Shown here one piece after another: positions 1 through 11,752 of a stretch of 64,000 nucleotides of DNA. The stretch is taken from assembly GCA_963920575.1 (NCBI GenBank), contig OY986972.1:14272010-14336009 (forward strand), written 5' to 3'. Made by a program: the position numbers and the translations under genes. The notes below the pieces were generated by a model. That model ran no database searches and was not told where the DNA came from. It saw only the letters and a list, made by a program, of their open reading frames with translations. This stretch comes from Narthecium ossifragum. Lineage: Eukaryota > Streptophyta > Magnoliopsida > Dioscoreales > Nartheciaceae. The first letter of the stretch is position 1, and the number at the start of each line of letters is the position of its first letter.

Positions 1-383
1 GAAGCCACTACTGGATCCGCGAGCTAGAGTCTGATGGGTTTGCCTGTCCTGAATATGAAACCCATTAGAATCAAAGGAAATAATACAATTATTGTCAAGG
101 GCCAGTTTACGAATATAGATCAAATTCTTTTTGATAGATGAGACATGTAATGTGTGATGGGGATGAAGAGGAGTTTGAGAAGTAGGGAAGAGGGTGAAAC
201 TACCAGTATGAGTGATTGGAAGACTAATCCATTCCCATTACCAACTGTAACTTGATCAGATACAGTATATGGAGTTTGAATAGATAGAAAGGACAGGTAA
301 GATGCAATGTGATCAGTTGCACCACTGTCAATTTACCAATTGGAATCACTAGAGAAAAGCTATTTGATACAAGACAAGCTAAT
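1..383 (-). pseudogene. Outer Ty1/copia element, protease to pre-integrase fragment
   Basis: Read on the minus strand, this stretch encodes a copia protease core (DSGATDHI at about 310-350) followed by a frame-broken GAG-pre-integrase segment. It is the left part of an old copia element whose gag lies beyond the Sirevirus-like insertion, at 33517-35650. The last five bases (379-383, CTAAT) are the target duplication of that insertion and recur at 33517-33521. Several frameshifts and stops are present, so it is dead. The remainder of pol is outside the window. Confidence 0.75.
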
Positions 384-503
384 TGTTGATCCTAATCTTG
401 TTTTGATGATGCCAATATACATTAAATGATAAAATATATGTTTAATATTTATTATCAATTTAATTGGAAATCGTAAATTCAATATTTAAGTCATTTTCGT
501 ACT

Positions 504-985
504 GACGGTCGATCGTGGGAATGTGACGGTCGATCCATGGATCGACCGTGTTAAATGCATTATACTTGGAAATATGCATTATTGGCTCACAGTCGATCGG
601 TGCATCGATCGTGGGAAACGTTTTTCTTCACAGAGCCTGACGGACGATGCGACAGTCGATGCGGCGGTCGACCGTGGCGCATTAATGAAAAAAAGTGAAG
701 AAGCGACGGTCGATCGGTGCATCGACCGTGGGAAGCGTTTTTCTTGACAGAGCCTGACGGACGATGCGACGGTCGATGCGGCGGTCGACCGTGGCGCATT
801 TATGACGACAAGTCAAGGAGTGACGGTCGATTCGAGCATCGACCCTGGGAAGCGATTCTCTTAACAGAGGCTGACGGTCGATGTTACGGTCGACCGTGAG
901 AGTGACGGACGATGCGTGGATCGACCCTCGAGCAAAAAGGCTGAGTTTTTATACATGACGGACGATGCATGGATCGACCGCCAGC
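504..985. repeat. TCGA-centred hairpin array in copia U3
   Basis: Eight or more short inverted repeats with arms of the type ACGGTCGATC / GATCGACCGT and 2-6 nt loops, separated by 30-60 bp spacers. The same units recur in the 3' LTR (32480-32970), before ORF3 (30203-30420) and in unrelated gypsy LTRs. In translation the array yields meaningless DRPSHRPS-like peptides on both strands; these are not genes. Confidence 0.8.
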
Positions 986-1064
986 AACGCGCAGAGTAAA
1001 AAACTAGCCGTTGGAGAATTGCAGAGAGCCGTTGGAGCTCATTGTTGAGCTGGTTGAAGACCAC

Positions 1065-1071
1065 ATATAAG
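1065..1071 (+). promoter_or_regulatory. Probable TATA box of the copia LTR promoter
   Basis: ATATAAG lies downstream of the hairpin array. The matching 3' LTR position is 33051-33060 (AATATAAGTA). Position in the LTR and conservation between the two copies support it; the transcription start was not determined. Confidence 0.5.
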
Positions 1072-1532
1072 AAGTTCCTTGATGTAAACTTGCCACAACT
1101 TTTATCATTATTATTGAGATCATATGAGCAAGTGTTAGAGAAGCTTTTTACTTATTCTCTTTTGTTCTACAACCTTTGTAAACCTTCTTCAAGTGTGAAG
1201 AGGTATCTTGAGAGATAGTCAACAGCAAGTGGCTGTGAGTGTAAGGTCACCAAGCACCAGGAAGCTTGGAGGAAAAGCTTGTAAGGGATTTGCAAGTAGT
1301 GGAACCTCAAGGGGAGCCTTCGGAGAAGTGGACATAGACCAAGAGTTGGGTCGAACCACTATAAAATCGGTGCCATCTCTCTAACCTTCATAATATTATT
1401 CTTGCATACTATTTTGTTTTAGTTTCATTCCATCTACAAGCTTTTAAGGTATTAGTTCTCTCCTACCTGGTTTTTCCATTGATCTAGATTTTCGAAAAAG
1501 AGTCCAATTCACCCCCCTCTTGGACCTTCAAT

Positions 1533-1544
1533 TGGTATCAGAGC
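1533..1544 (+). other. Primer binding site, initiator tRNA-Met type
   Basis: TGGTATCAGAGC begins two bases after the 5' LTR end. It is the standard complement of the plant initiator tRNA-Met 3' end and sets the element's orientation as plus. Confidence 0.9.
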
Positions 1545-1594
1545 TAAGTCTCTATTTTAGTAGTGTAACAACCCTTAGAGGATCCTATCTAGAG

Positions 1595-3342
1595 ATGGAA
1601 AACATAGAGGGACAAGTTACCAATAGGCCACCCTACTTCAATGGTTCAAACTACAATTACTGGAAAACAAAAATGAAAATTTTTGTTCAGTTAATGGACT
1701 ATGAGGCCTGGTTAGTAATAGAGGATGGACCTTATTTCCCTACTAAAATTGTTAATGGGAAAGAAGTCCCAAAGACAAAGAGTAACTACACCCCGATTGA
1801 CCTCAAGAACCTTCAAACTAATGCCAAGGCCAAAAGCTTTCTATTTTGTGCCCTTAGCCCTAGTGAATTCAATAGGGTCTCTACATGCAATTCAGCAAAA
1901 GAGATATGGGACAAACTTGAGGTTACTTACGAGGGAACAAGTCGTGTTAAAGAGTCAAAAATCAGTATGCTTGTACATGAGTATTAACTCTTTTGCATGA
2001 ATAATGATGAAACCATTAATGAGATGTTTACACATTTTACCAACATATTCAATATGCTTGAATCACTTGGAAGAATTTATGCTAACGATGAGGTTGTGAG
2101 AAAGATTCTTAGGTGTCTACCTAAGTCTTGGGATCCTAAAGTGACAGCGATTGAAGAAGCTAAGGATCTATCAAAATTGTCACTAGATGAGCTCATGGGT
2201 TCCCTCATGACCTATGAGATGAACTTGAAGAGAAGCAACGAAGAGGGAGATAAAAAGAAGAAGACGGTTGCATTCAAGTCATCTAGCAAAGACTCATCCT
2301 ATTCAAGTGATGGAGATGACGATGAGGAGTTGGCGATGATATCAAGAAGAATACAAAAGATCTTCAAGCGCCAACGAGAAAAGAAATTCTTCAAGAAGAA
2401 ATTCCCCAAAGGTGAAAAATACAATTCTACTTCTTCAAACTCAAATGAAATCATATGTTATGAGAGTAGGAAGCCCGGACACATCAAGTTTGATTGTCCT
2501 CAACTCAAGAAGCCCTCCAAGAAGGAGTTCAAGAAAAAGAAAACAATGATGGCTACTTGGGGAGAAAGTGATGTGAAGACTTCATCCGATGAAGAAGAAC
2601 AAGAGGTAGCCAACATATGCTTAATGGCACATGTAGATGAGGAAGAAGAAGAAAATGAGGTAGAGGATGAGCTTGCATTTGAAGAACTTTTTGATGCTTA
2701 TCATGCTTTAGCTAATGATTTCAAAGTCCTTAAAAAAAATACTATACTACTTGTAAGGACTTGAAGAAAATAGAAGAAGAAAACGTAGATGTCATGCATA
2801 GGATTGGAACTTTAGAAAAAGAAAACAAATGTATGCTAGATAACAAGTCTTGTGACACAAATGACACACTTGAGGATGAACTCAATGACACTCAATATGA
2901 GCTCACCATATTGAAGAACACAAACTATGATATGCAAAGGGAACTTATATTCTTGAGGAAATCCAAGAGAGATCTCACTCTTGAGGTAAATGACTTAAAA
3001 ATCACTATAGCAAAATTCATGAAGAGTAGAGACAAGTTAGATGAGATCCTTGATAGCCAAAGGAACTCCTTAAACAAGGAAGGAATTGGCTACAATCCTA
3101 AGAAGGTGAACAACCAAAAGAAGACTAACTTTGTTAAAACTTCTTCTCATCCTCCTAAGGTAGCACAAGCATCTATATGTCACTATTGTTGCAAAGTAGG
3201 TCACATTGCACCTAGTTGCTATCTAATGAAGTATGCTAATGCTAAGAAAATATGGGCACCTAGACATTCATCTTCTTCTCTTATGCGTAGTACTAATGCA
3301 AATGGACCCAAAAAGATTTGGATACCAAAAATCAAGGTTTGA
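1595..3342 (+). pseudogene. gag: Copia gag (capsid/nucleocapsid), broken
   Basis: Start ATG at 1595 (MENIEG...), although the frame is open from 1520. The capsid-like UBN2 region spans about 1640-2240. An in-frame TAA at 1985-1987 interrupts it, and the same frame resumes from 1988. A frame change near 2736 falls in a run of eight A residues, so slippage is the likely cause. The first zinc knuckle (about 2455-2500) has lost its second cysteine (CYESRKPGH). The second (about 3178-3215, CHYCCKVGH...SC) is intact. An acidic, lysine-rich coiled-coil-like stretch separates them. A TGA at 3340-3342 ends the frame just before pol, as expected for copia elements that express gag separately. In life it would form the cytoplasmic virus-like particle. 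Confidence 0.85.
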
Positions 3343-3362
3343 TCTCCTATTTGTAGGAATGC

Positions 3363-4245
3363 ATGAGATCCAAGATCAAGACCAACACAAAGGCTAAGAG
3401 ATGGTACCTTGATAGTGGGTGCTCAAGATACATGACGGGAGAAAGGAGCATGTTCTCAACCTTCCAATCCAAAGATGGAGGAATGGTGACCTTTGGAGAC
3501 AATGCAAAAGGAAAAATAATTGGCATTGGCAATATTGGTAAAACCTCTTTCACTATTATTGAAAATGTTCTTTTGGTAGAAGGCTTGAAACATAATTTGC
3601 TTAGCATTAGTCAATTATGTGATAAAGGTAACAAAGTCATTTTTGAAAATTCAAAATGCTATGTTAAGAATGCTATTAATGATAAAATCATACTAGTTGG
3701 TCATAGTGATGGTAATGTGTATACATTTTATCTTAATGATCTTATTTGCCATGATGATTTATGTCTTAGTGCTTTAAATGATAATTCTTGGTTATGGCAT
3801 AGGAGACTTGGACATGCTCACATGGATTTAATTTCCAAACTCTCTCGAAAAGACCTTGTTTTTGGACTTCCCAAGATCAAATTCGAGAAAAATAAGATTT
3901 GTGATGCATGTCAAAGAGGAAAACAAGTAAAATCCTCCTTCAAGTCTAAAGATATAATTTCCACCACAAGAGCACTAGAACTCATTCATATGGACCTTTT
4001 TGGGCCTACTAAACCAACTAGCTTAGGTGGTAGCTCATATGGGTTTGTTTTAGTAGATGGCTACACTAGATACACTTGGGTGATTTTTCTTGCACACAAA
4101 TATCAAGTCTTTGAGGAATTCACCAAACTTTTATAGAAGAGTCCAAAATGAGAAAGGTATTCTCATTACATGCATTAGAAGTGACCATGGAGGAGAATTC
4201 AAGAATTCCCATATAGAAAAGTTTTGCAATGACAACGGGATTTCC
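3363..4245 (+). pseudogene. pol: Copia pol, first part: protease, GAG-pre-integrase, integrase N-terminus
   Basis: The frame 3363-4136 holds the aspartic protease motif WYLDSGCSRYMTG (about 3400-3435), the zinc-binding pre-integrase LWHRRLGH...CDACQRGK (about 3790-3930), and the first catalytic aspartate of integrase in HMDLFGP (about 3985). A TAG at 4134-4136 breaks the frame. The integrase is then cut at 4245 by a solo gypsy LTR and resumes at 6686. Bases 4241-4245 (TTTCC) are the target duplication of that insertion. Confidence 0.85.
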
Positions 4246-6680
4246 TGTCACACCCCGACCCAGAAAACCCATCCAGGACGGGGCGTGAGGGTTCCTATCA
4301 CTATTCATCTTCAATTGGCGCAGTATAAAGCGGAAAAGACGGATAATTTAAACAATTGTATTCCAGAGGCGAAACAGATTCAATTATAATATATCATCAA
4401 GTTGTACAGTTACAAAATTCCAATCTAATACTCCCAAGGTAAAGATATAATACATAATTCCAAAATCCTCAAAATGTTACAACATAAACATATATATCAA
4501 AATGTACAACAGATAATCCTCCAGCAACCTCAAGCGCCTCTGGATGTACTCGCGCAGCCAAAGGCCGATCCTGCCGGCTCCACAGACGAAGAGCTGCCGC
4601 CTGCACCTGCAAACGCAGCCCGGGTAGGAGTGAGCGATAAGCTCAGTAGGGTTCTACTCTACGGCACACTGAAGGGAGGAAAACAACAACAGTGTTGTCT
4701 CCCAGCTCAAGTCTAACGGATGCCACGGGGTCCCACAACCCCTGTCGACTCCCCACGGGATCCTACTCTTCTCAACCGACCACGCTGGGAACATCAACCA
4801 ACACGCTGGGAGGAAAAGGACCAGAACCAGTAGGATCACCATTACCGAGCAGGACGCCACTGCCTGGGGACCATGTCAGGGACGTCGACACCCATCCTTA
4901 GCACTTGACCTTGGAAGACAACACGACTTCTAAACCTCAAACACTGATTCAAGTCAACTATCGCAATCCTCAATCACAAGAGATTCAAATGATACAAGAT
5001 CACACCCTACTCTTGACTACCCAGCCACGGCCCTAAGGCTAGATCCGAGCTACCCGAGAGCCTCGGATCGGCGACCCAAACCATCGCCAGCCTAACCTCA
5101 AATGACTCTAATGCACACAATGCATGGGCCTAGGCAAACATCTATCCTAGATGTCTCTACATGTCACATCAGCGGTTATAAGTTCCACAGATATACAATA
5201 GCCCTCGGCACTCGCTGGCAAGAGGCTAAGGTTCCACAATTCCTTATTACTAGCACTCATAGCTAGTTAATGGCTAAGCAATCAATTAAGCATCTAACTA
5301 CAATCACACATGTATTAAATGCAAACAAAGCCAAAGAGTTACCCAAAAAGAGAGTTACTCGAATCGATTCTCAAACCCGATGAAAATCCTTTGAAACTTC
5401 ATGAAATCCACCTACATACTTCCCAACATGTTTAAATACTAATCACAATTCAAATCCATTCAAGAAAGACCAGAAAACCAAATCCAAGGGGTCACGGACG
5501 ATGTCACGGTCGATCCGGCGATCGACCGTGAGACCCAAGCGAGGAAAACCAAGGGCGACGGTCGATCCACCCATCGACCCTGAGAAGCCCAAAACCAAAC
5601 ACCGCCTGACGGTCGATCCGACAGTCGACCGTCAGGAAAAAGGCAAAAAGAGAAGATTCCGCGGTCGATCCATGCATCGACCCTGGGAAGCTAAAATCCC
5701 GACAGAGCCCGACGGTCGATGTGTCGGTCGATCCGACGGTCGACCGCCAGGCCCAGAAAGAGTAAAATGATACTTGACGGTCGATGCACCGATCGACCGT
5801 CGAGCCCCGAAGGAGCGTATCAACGCTTGACGGTCGATGCACCGATCGACCGTCGAGCCTCTGGCACACTTCCTCAGAACAGTGCCGGAAATCCAATTTC
5901 TTGGATTTCAAGGATCAAATCAAGATGGAATAAGATGAGATTTTGCAAGCAAGTGTATTTAGCAAAGGGGAAGCTAATAGAGTGAAGAAATCCAGTTTTT
6001 GACGGTTAAATCTCCTATCTAGGTCCAAATGGACAAAAACCGACAAAACGGCAATAATACGGAAACCAACCGTTCAAATACTGAAATCGCAACGTTGGAA
6101 TACAGGAAATGAGTTATACTACATGTGCAAGAAGCTACAAAGCATTCTAACATGTATTCCTACAACGAAAGCACATAAAACCTATCCTAGGAGAACCCGA
6201 TCCAAGGATCGAGGTAGAAACACCTACTTGAGCAAGTAGGGTGGCTCCTCTACGCGTCCCGCTGGTCAAGACGTCAAGATCCGAGCTCCGAAGACCAAGT
6301 CTCCAAACCCTACCTCAGCCGAAGGAGAGAGAAGGGAAGAGAGAACGACAGGTGAAGGAGAGAAGGAAAGAGGAGAAAGGGACTTGGCATATATAGAAAA
6401 TCCAGATCTATCTCAGTCGTCCGATTCGATCTTTCCCGATCGAGCTCTGATCCTCCGATCGGACGCACCCTAGGGGTTCTAATCAAACACATACATCAAT
6501 CAAAGTCAGTGTGTGGAACGCGGGTGTGAAACCGACCACCAGAGGGCATATTTACCAAAATGCCCCCGGGGTCCAAATCGCCACACGATCGCCCGATTGT
6601 GCCCGACGCGGAACCAAACCAATAGGAAACCGGCTCTCGACCCACGCGGTCGAGCCAAGTCTGAGGGACGGGCCCTCACA
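4246..6680 (-). mobile_element. Solo LTR, chromovirus family A
   Basis: 2435-bp solo LTR, starting TGTCACACCCCGAC and ending GGCCCTCACA, flanked by TTTCC (4241-4245 and 6681-6685). No PBS or internal coding sequence is present, so it is the product of LTR-LTR recombination. Its orientation follows the related full copy at 23426-25887, whose PBS lies left of the TGTCAC end. A minus-strand TATA-like TTCTATATATGCC lies at 6388-6397, followed in transcript order by a CT-rich leader (about 6310-6380). A hairpin array lies at 5493-5862. A conserved block sits at about 4617-4666. Confidence 0.88.
5493..5862. repeat. TCGA-centred hairpin array in family A LTR
   Basis: About seven hairpins, for example CTGACGGTCGA / TCGACCGTCAG with an 8-nt loop at 5613-5642. 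Arms and some spacers match the copia LTR array at 504-985. It lies 500-900 nt downstream of the LTR TATA box, so it would be inside the transcribed leader. Confidence 0.8.
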
Positions 6681-8254
6681 TTTCCCATAACTTCTCTTCA
6701 CCTAGAACCCCTCAACAAAATGGTGTTGTCGAAATGAAAAATAGAACCCTACATGACATGGCTAGAACTTTATTATGAGAAAATAATCTTCCTAAGTATT
6801 TTTGGGCCGAAGCAATTAATACTTCTTGCCATGTGATAAATAGAGTAACTTTGAGACCCATTTTGAAGAAAAACCCCTTCTTAACTTTGGAAAGGAAGAA
6901 TTCCAAATATTGGGTACTTTAGAGCTTTTGGTTGCAAATGTTTTATCTTGAACAATGGCAAGGATAGTCTTGGAAAATTTGATGCTAGATCCGATGAAGG
7001 AGTTTTTCTTGGATACTCAGGAAGAATCAATGCTTGTTACATTTGATGAGATGATTTTAATTCCTAGTAGAATTGATAATGGTAAAGATGAGGAAATCCC
7101 AAATGACAAATCAAAAGACTTATTGGATGAAACCCAAAATGATGTTGAAGAATTGAATGATAGATTTGAGGAATCCCTTGAGATTATACATAGTGATCAA
7201 CATCATGATTTGCCAAAAGATTGGAAGTATGCATCTTCACACCCAAAGGAATTGATAATTGGTGAACCATCAAGAGGAATCCAAACTAGATTTTCGTTAA
7301 ATGCATGTGCAAATCTAGCCTTCCTATCTCAAATTGAGCCTAAAAAGATTGAGGAAGCACTAGAGGATAATCATTGGATCTTAGCAATGCAAGAAGAGTT
7401 GAATCAATTTTAAAAAAATGAAGTTTGGAATTTGGTACCTAGACCTTATGATCATCCAGTTATTGGTACTAAATGGGTTTTTAGAAAAAAAAAGGATGAA
7501 TCCGGAACAATTACAAGGAATAAAACTAGACTAGTTGCAAAAGGTTTCCATCAATAAGAAGGAATTGATTTTGATGAGAATTTTGCACCGGTAGCTAGAC
7601 TTGAGGCAATAATACTACTTCTAACTTTTGCATCTTACAAAGATTTCAAATTATATCAAATGGATGTTAAGAGTGCCTTCTTGAATGGTTTACTAAAAGA
7701 AAAAGTTTATGTTGAACAACCCCCCAGTTTTGAAGACTATAAATTGAGAGATCATGTATTCAAACTCACTAAAGCCTTGTATGGATTAAAACAAGCTCCT
7801 AGAGCTTGGTATGAAAGGCTTAGCAAATTCTTGAATGATAATGATTTTTGTAGAGGAAAAATTGATACTACATTATTTACCAAATCAAAAGACAAAGATT
7901 TGCTCTTGGTTCAAATTTATGTTGATGATATTATTTTTGCTTCTACAAATGATAAACTTTGTGAAGAATTTGCCACATGTATGCAAATTGAGTTTGAGAT
8001 GAGTTTAATGGGTGAACTCAATTATTTTCTTGGTTTACAAATCATGCAAACTCGAGGAGGGATATTTATAAATCAAGCCAAATACACTAGAGACATACTC
8101 AAGAAATATGATTTTTTAGAATCCAAAATTTATAGAACCCTCATGTGTACAACACTCAAATTAGACAAGAATGAAGATGGGAAACCCGTTGAACAAACAC
8201 TTTATAGAGGGATGATTGGTTCTTTACTCTATTTGACCGGTAGAAGACCGGACA
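6681..8254 (+). pseudogene. pol: Copia pol, second part: integrase C-terminus and reverse transcriptase
   Basis: Resumes after the solo LTR with the integrase PQQNGVVE segment carrying the third catalytic residue (about 6706-6732). A degenerate linker follows; its open frame 6955-7413 includes the segment just before RT. RT spans about 7414-8250: conserved [42 protein letters not shown], and the catalytic YVDD at 7918-7929. Stops occur at 7411-7413 and near 7556, and there are frameshifts in integrase. RT is cut at 8254 in the conserved [13 protein letters not shown] region. Bases 8250-8254 (GGACA) are the duplication of the nested gypsy insertion. RNase H continues at 29377. Confidence 0.85.
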
Positions 8255-10702
8255 TGTCGCGCCCCGACCCGCGAAAGCCCAACCGGGCCGGGCGACGCGA
8301 ACCGGAACCTAACTAAATGCGGAAAATAATGGCGAGGGGTTCCCCCCAACTTACTGATTTCATTAAACAGTTCATAAACACCCCTGAATAATACAATAAT
8401 TTCAAACCTCAAAAGATATAATATAATATTCAAAAACTTCAAAGGGGTTACAACAGTTTATACATCATACTCCCGTAGGAGACTAACTATAACAAAAGTG
8501 TAGAAAGGGATCACCGGTCCTCAAAGCCCGCCAGACGCCGCCGCGCCACCAAACACCTGCCCGGTAGGGGCTACTGAAGAAGAGCTGGCGCCTGCACCTT
8601 CAAACGCAGCCCGGGTTGGAGTGAGCATAAAGCTCAGTAGGGTTCTACACTATGTCACACAGAAGGAAGGGGAACGCAAGAGTGTCGCCCTCAAGTGAGA
8701 CCTGGGTGTATACAGGGGCCCCATAACCCCACCGCGTGTCCCTGAGGCCCAGGGGCAGCACTCAGTAGCAGGAACAGCACTGGCGACACACAACTGCAGG
8801 AACCTGACACTGCATGCGGGAAAAAGCACCACTGAGTAGACCACACCTCTACCCCAGGGTCAGCACAGTGGGACACCGGCTACACCTCAGCATCCGACTC
8901 AAGGCCGACACGACCTCTATAATCTCCAAGCAACATGTGTACCAGTCATCTAAGCCTATCATCAAGTTTGACTGGACACCACAATTCGAACCTGGACCAA
9001 GCTACCCAACCCCGGTTCTAGGGCTAAATCCGAGCTTCCAGCCTCGGGATGGCGATCCACAAATCACCCACGCCCTAACCATGCAACTAATGCACAACAG
9101 AGAATGCATGCTATGAACATACACAAGTAAGAGGAAAAAGGCATGCAACAGTATGTCAAGGCAGCATACAAGTCCAACAGGATCGCTGCAGTGGTACTAC
9201 CAACCGCTGCCAGCCGATCCGCAGCGGGTCCCGGCATTACGACGGTACCATGACCGTCAACCGCGGACTCCTGCAACGGGAAGTAACCCCAAAAACTTCG
9301 ATAAACAGTAAAATATATTATTATAATCCGAGCTTATAATATTATACTCAAAACACCAAAAAGTTCTCTACAAGCAGCTAGTTGACCCCGTCGATCTGAC
9401 ATCCAAACGACGTCGGATTCAAGATCCAACTTAGATACCAGTAGATCTACATGCCGGGATCAATATATCCAAAATCCATGATCATCCAACGGTTGGATTA
9501 ACAAAAAAACATTAATCAAAACAGCTAATCAAAATTCCATAAAACGCCATAAGTCAGCTTGGGATCGATCCGTAATATTTGGATCGATCCAAAGCTTCAT
9601 ACCAGCTTCAGATCAGCCTCGTCGCAGGCCACGAGAAAAATCACCACAATTCGTAGAGAAATTGGAAAATATGAAATAAACTGGAATGGAAAGCTAACGA
9701 AGAGATCTACAACTCTTATGTTTATCAAAAGCCAGGATCATACACGTACAAGCCGGAAAACTCGCCGCAAGCCGGCTGTTCTTCAAGAACAGCAGAAAAC
9801 CGGAAAATCCGAGATTAATCATGCATAAAATCCTACTCAAATCTCAACCAAAGATCATGAAACTTATATCAGTAATTTTAATAGACAAGATGCATCCAAC
9901 AACACAATTTCATCAAGATCTAATGGTTAGATTTAACGAAACCCATTAAATACTCTCGTAGGTAGAAAAACCGACCGAACTGCGCTAATCCTCGGCTGAT
10001 TCCCCGCTAACCAGATGCTAACCAAGCACCAACCCACATCAGTGATCGTCCTCACGTCGCCACGATTCCAACGAGCCTTCAAGCTCCCAAAATGGTGGTC
10101 GGAGGAGGGAGAACGACGAAGAGCAAGGTGGCTGCCCCGGAAGGAAACAAAGCAAGCAGAGCTTGCGGGAAGAAGAAAGAAAGAAGGAAGAAGAAGAAAA
10201 GGAAGAAGAGAAGGAGAAAGAAGGGGAAGGTCGGGGAAGGTCGGGGAAGGTGGGGAAAAGGTGAGGAGAGGTCCTCTCTTCTCCTGACAATGGAGGACGA
10301 CGGAAGCTCAACTGCTCTGCTGCAAGCCAAACTGCCCTGCGCAGTACCCGGATCAATACAAGGCCAAAATGGATCGATCCAAGATAGGCTGGATCGATCG
10401 AAAATGTTTGGATAAATCCAAACGGGTCAAAAACCCACCGACTCGCTCACGAGTCCGATCGATCGCTCAAGGGTCGTAAGCTGCCCAAAAGCAAGCTTAA
10501 GCGCGCCCGAGCTAGGATCTTCTGATCCCGGGTCCATCTAACCATTCTAATCAAGCACTAACACAAACAAGGTCAGTGTGTGCACACGTGGGTGTGAAAT
10601 AAACCAACAAGGCGTAATTTACCAAGTTGCCCTTGCGGTCCACAACGAGCCACGGGCCCGACCCAGGCGGTCGACCCAGGAATAGAGGGACAAGTCCTCA
10701 CT
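8255..10702 (-). repeat. Left (3') LTR of nested chromovirus B
   Basis: 2448 bp, starting TGTCGCGCCCCGACC. It is a close direct repeat of 26923-29371. The last base pair is CT here instead of CA. GGATCGATCC-type palindromes lie at about 9560-9600 and 10350-10475. A purine/CT-rich leader lies at about 10110-10270. Confidence 0.88.
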
Positions 10703-10776
10703 TCCTAATACCCTTAAAGGAAATCTCGTCTCGAGATTCGATAAAGGTAGGGCTCGGAAACAGAAAAACAGTTACC

Positions 10777-11727
10777 CTAGAAGACAGGACAAGAGGTGCC
10801 TCGAGATGAAAACAACTGTGGAAACTCCTGCTGCATGCGCGCCTCGCGCTCCCAGGTCATCTCCTCGGTGCCTCTGTGCCTCCACAGTACCTTGACCAAG
10901 GGAATTGTCTTGCCTCGCAAGACCTGATCCCTCCGGTCAAGTACTCGAACTGGCTGCTCGACGAACGTCGCGTCTGCCTCAAGCTCGATGTCATCCACCC
11001 TGATGACATGAGACGGATCTGGGTGATACTTCCTCAGCATCGACACATGGAACGTCGGATGCATAGCTGACATGTGATGAGAAAGATCCAGGCGGTAAGC
11101 TACCTCGCCGATCCTCTCTAGGATCTCAAACGGCCCGACAAACCTCGGCGCCAACTTACCACCTCTGCCAAACCTGACGGATCCTCTGTACGGCGATGCT
11201 CGCAGGAACACCCTGTCGTCAACTGCAAACTCTAACGGTCGTCGCCTCTGATCTGCATAACTCTTCTGCCGGCTCTGAGCCGTCAGAAGTCTCTGCCTGA
11301 TCTGCACTAACCTCTCTGACGACCGCCTGATGAGGTCTGGACCGGTGAGTGAAGCCTCTCCAACCTCTGTCCAGCACACTGGGGAACGACATGGCCTACC
11401 GTACAACACCTCGAAAGATGCTACTCCAAGACTGGACTGGTAGCTGTTGTTGTAGGCGAACTCCACCAAGGGGACGTGCTCCTCCCAGCTGCGTTTGGCG
11501 TTGAGGGCACATGCTCTCAGCATGTCCTCTAAGTTCTGGATCGTCCGCTCTGACTGCCCGTCTGTCTGCGGATGGAACGCCGTACTGAAAGTCAGGAGTG
11601 TGCCAACTGCCTCCTGGAAGTCCCACCAGAACCTGCTGGTGAACCTGGGGTCACGGTCTGACACGATAGAAACTGGAACTCCGTGTAGTCTGACCACCTC
11701 TCTGACGAGTGAACTGCTATGTGCCAC
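10777..11727 (-). pseudogene. pol: Chromovirus integrase C-terminal half with chromodomain-like tail
   Basis: 316-codon frame. It contains the second half of the integrase core (SDRDPRFTS, then the catalytic glutamate in GQSERTIQ), the GPF/Y-type module ([21 protein letters not shown]) and a C-terminal chromodomain-like segment ([13 protein letters not shown]...EEMTWERE). It inserts retrotransposon cDNA into chromatin; chromodomains in this group guide it to heterochromatin. The N-terminal half is missing: codons upstream of about 11716 run into a minisatellite at 11753. The first residues of the frame are therefore not integrase. It is truncated but otherwise the best-preserved part of this element. 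Confidence 0.85.
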
Positions 11728-11752
11728 ACATACTCATCTCATATGTACTGAC

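Larger units (their letters stand above)
384..1530 (+). repeat. 5' LTR of the Sirevirus-like copia element
   Basis: 1147-bp direct repeat of 32359-33516. It begins TGTTGATCC and ends ACCTTCA, so it has canonical TG...CA termini. A hairpin array occupies 504-985 in U3, with a TATA-like ATATAAG at 1065-1071 about 80 bp downstream. The end of the LTR carries ATTCACCCCC just before the PBS. Confidence 0.88.

Noticed and set aside
504..985. Hairpin arrays as CRISPR repeats
   Set aside because: The units are themselves inverted repeats with variable spacing inside LTRs of a plant genome, with no unique spacers and no cas genes.
523..1064. Overlapping small ORFs on both strands with DRPSHRPS or TVDRCIDRG repeats (also near 5501, 15363, 17341, 24681, 32510, 48342)
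   Set aside because: They are translations of the palindromic hairpin arrays and read alike in both strands. No start context or family similarity supports a protein.
1533..1544. TGGTATCAGAGC words as parts of tRNA genes
   Set aside because: Each lies next to an LTR and matches only the tRNA 3' end; no tRNA cloverleaf surrounds it. They are primer binding sites.
10039..10356. Ser/Phe- or Arg/Lys-rich ORFs over CT-rich stretches (also near 38382, 41493 and 14649)
   Set aside because: They lie in the pyrimidine-rich LTR leader and show only composition bias.
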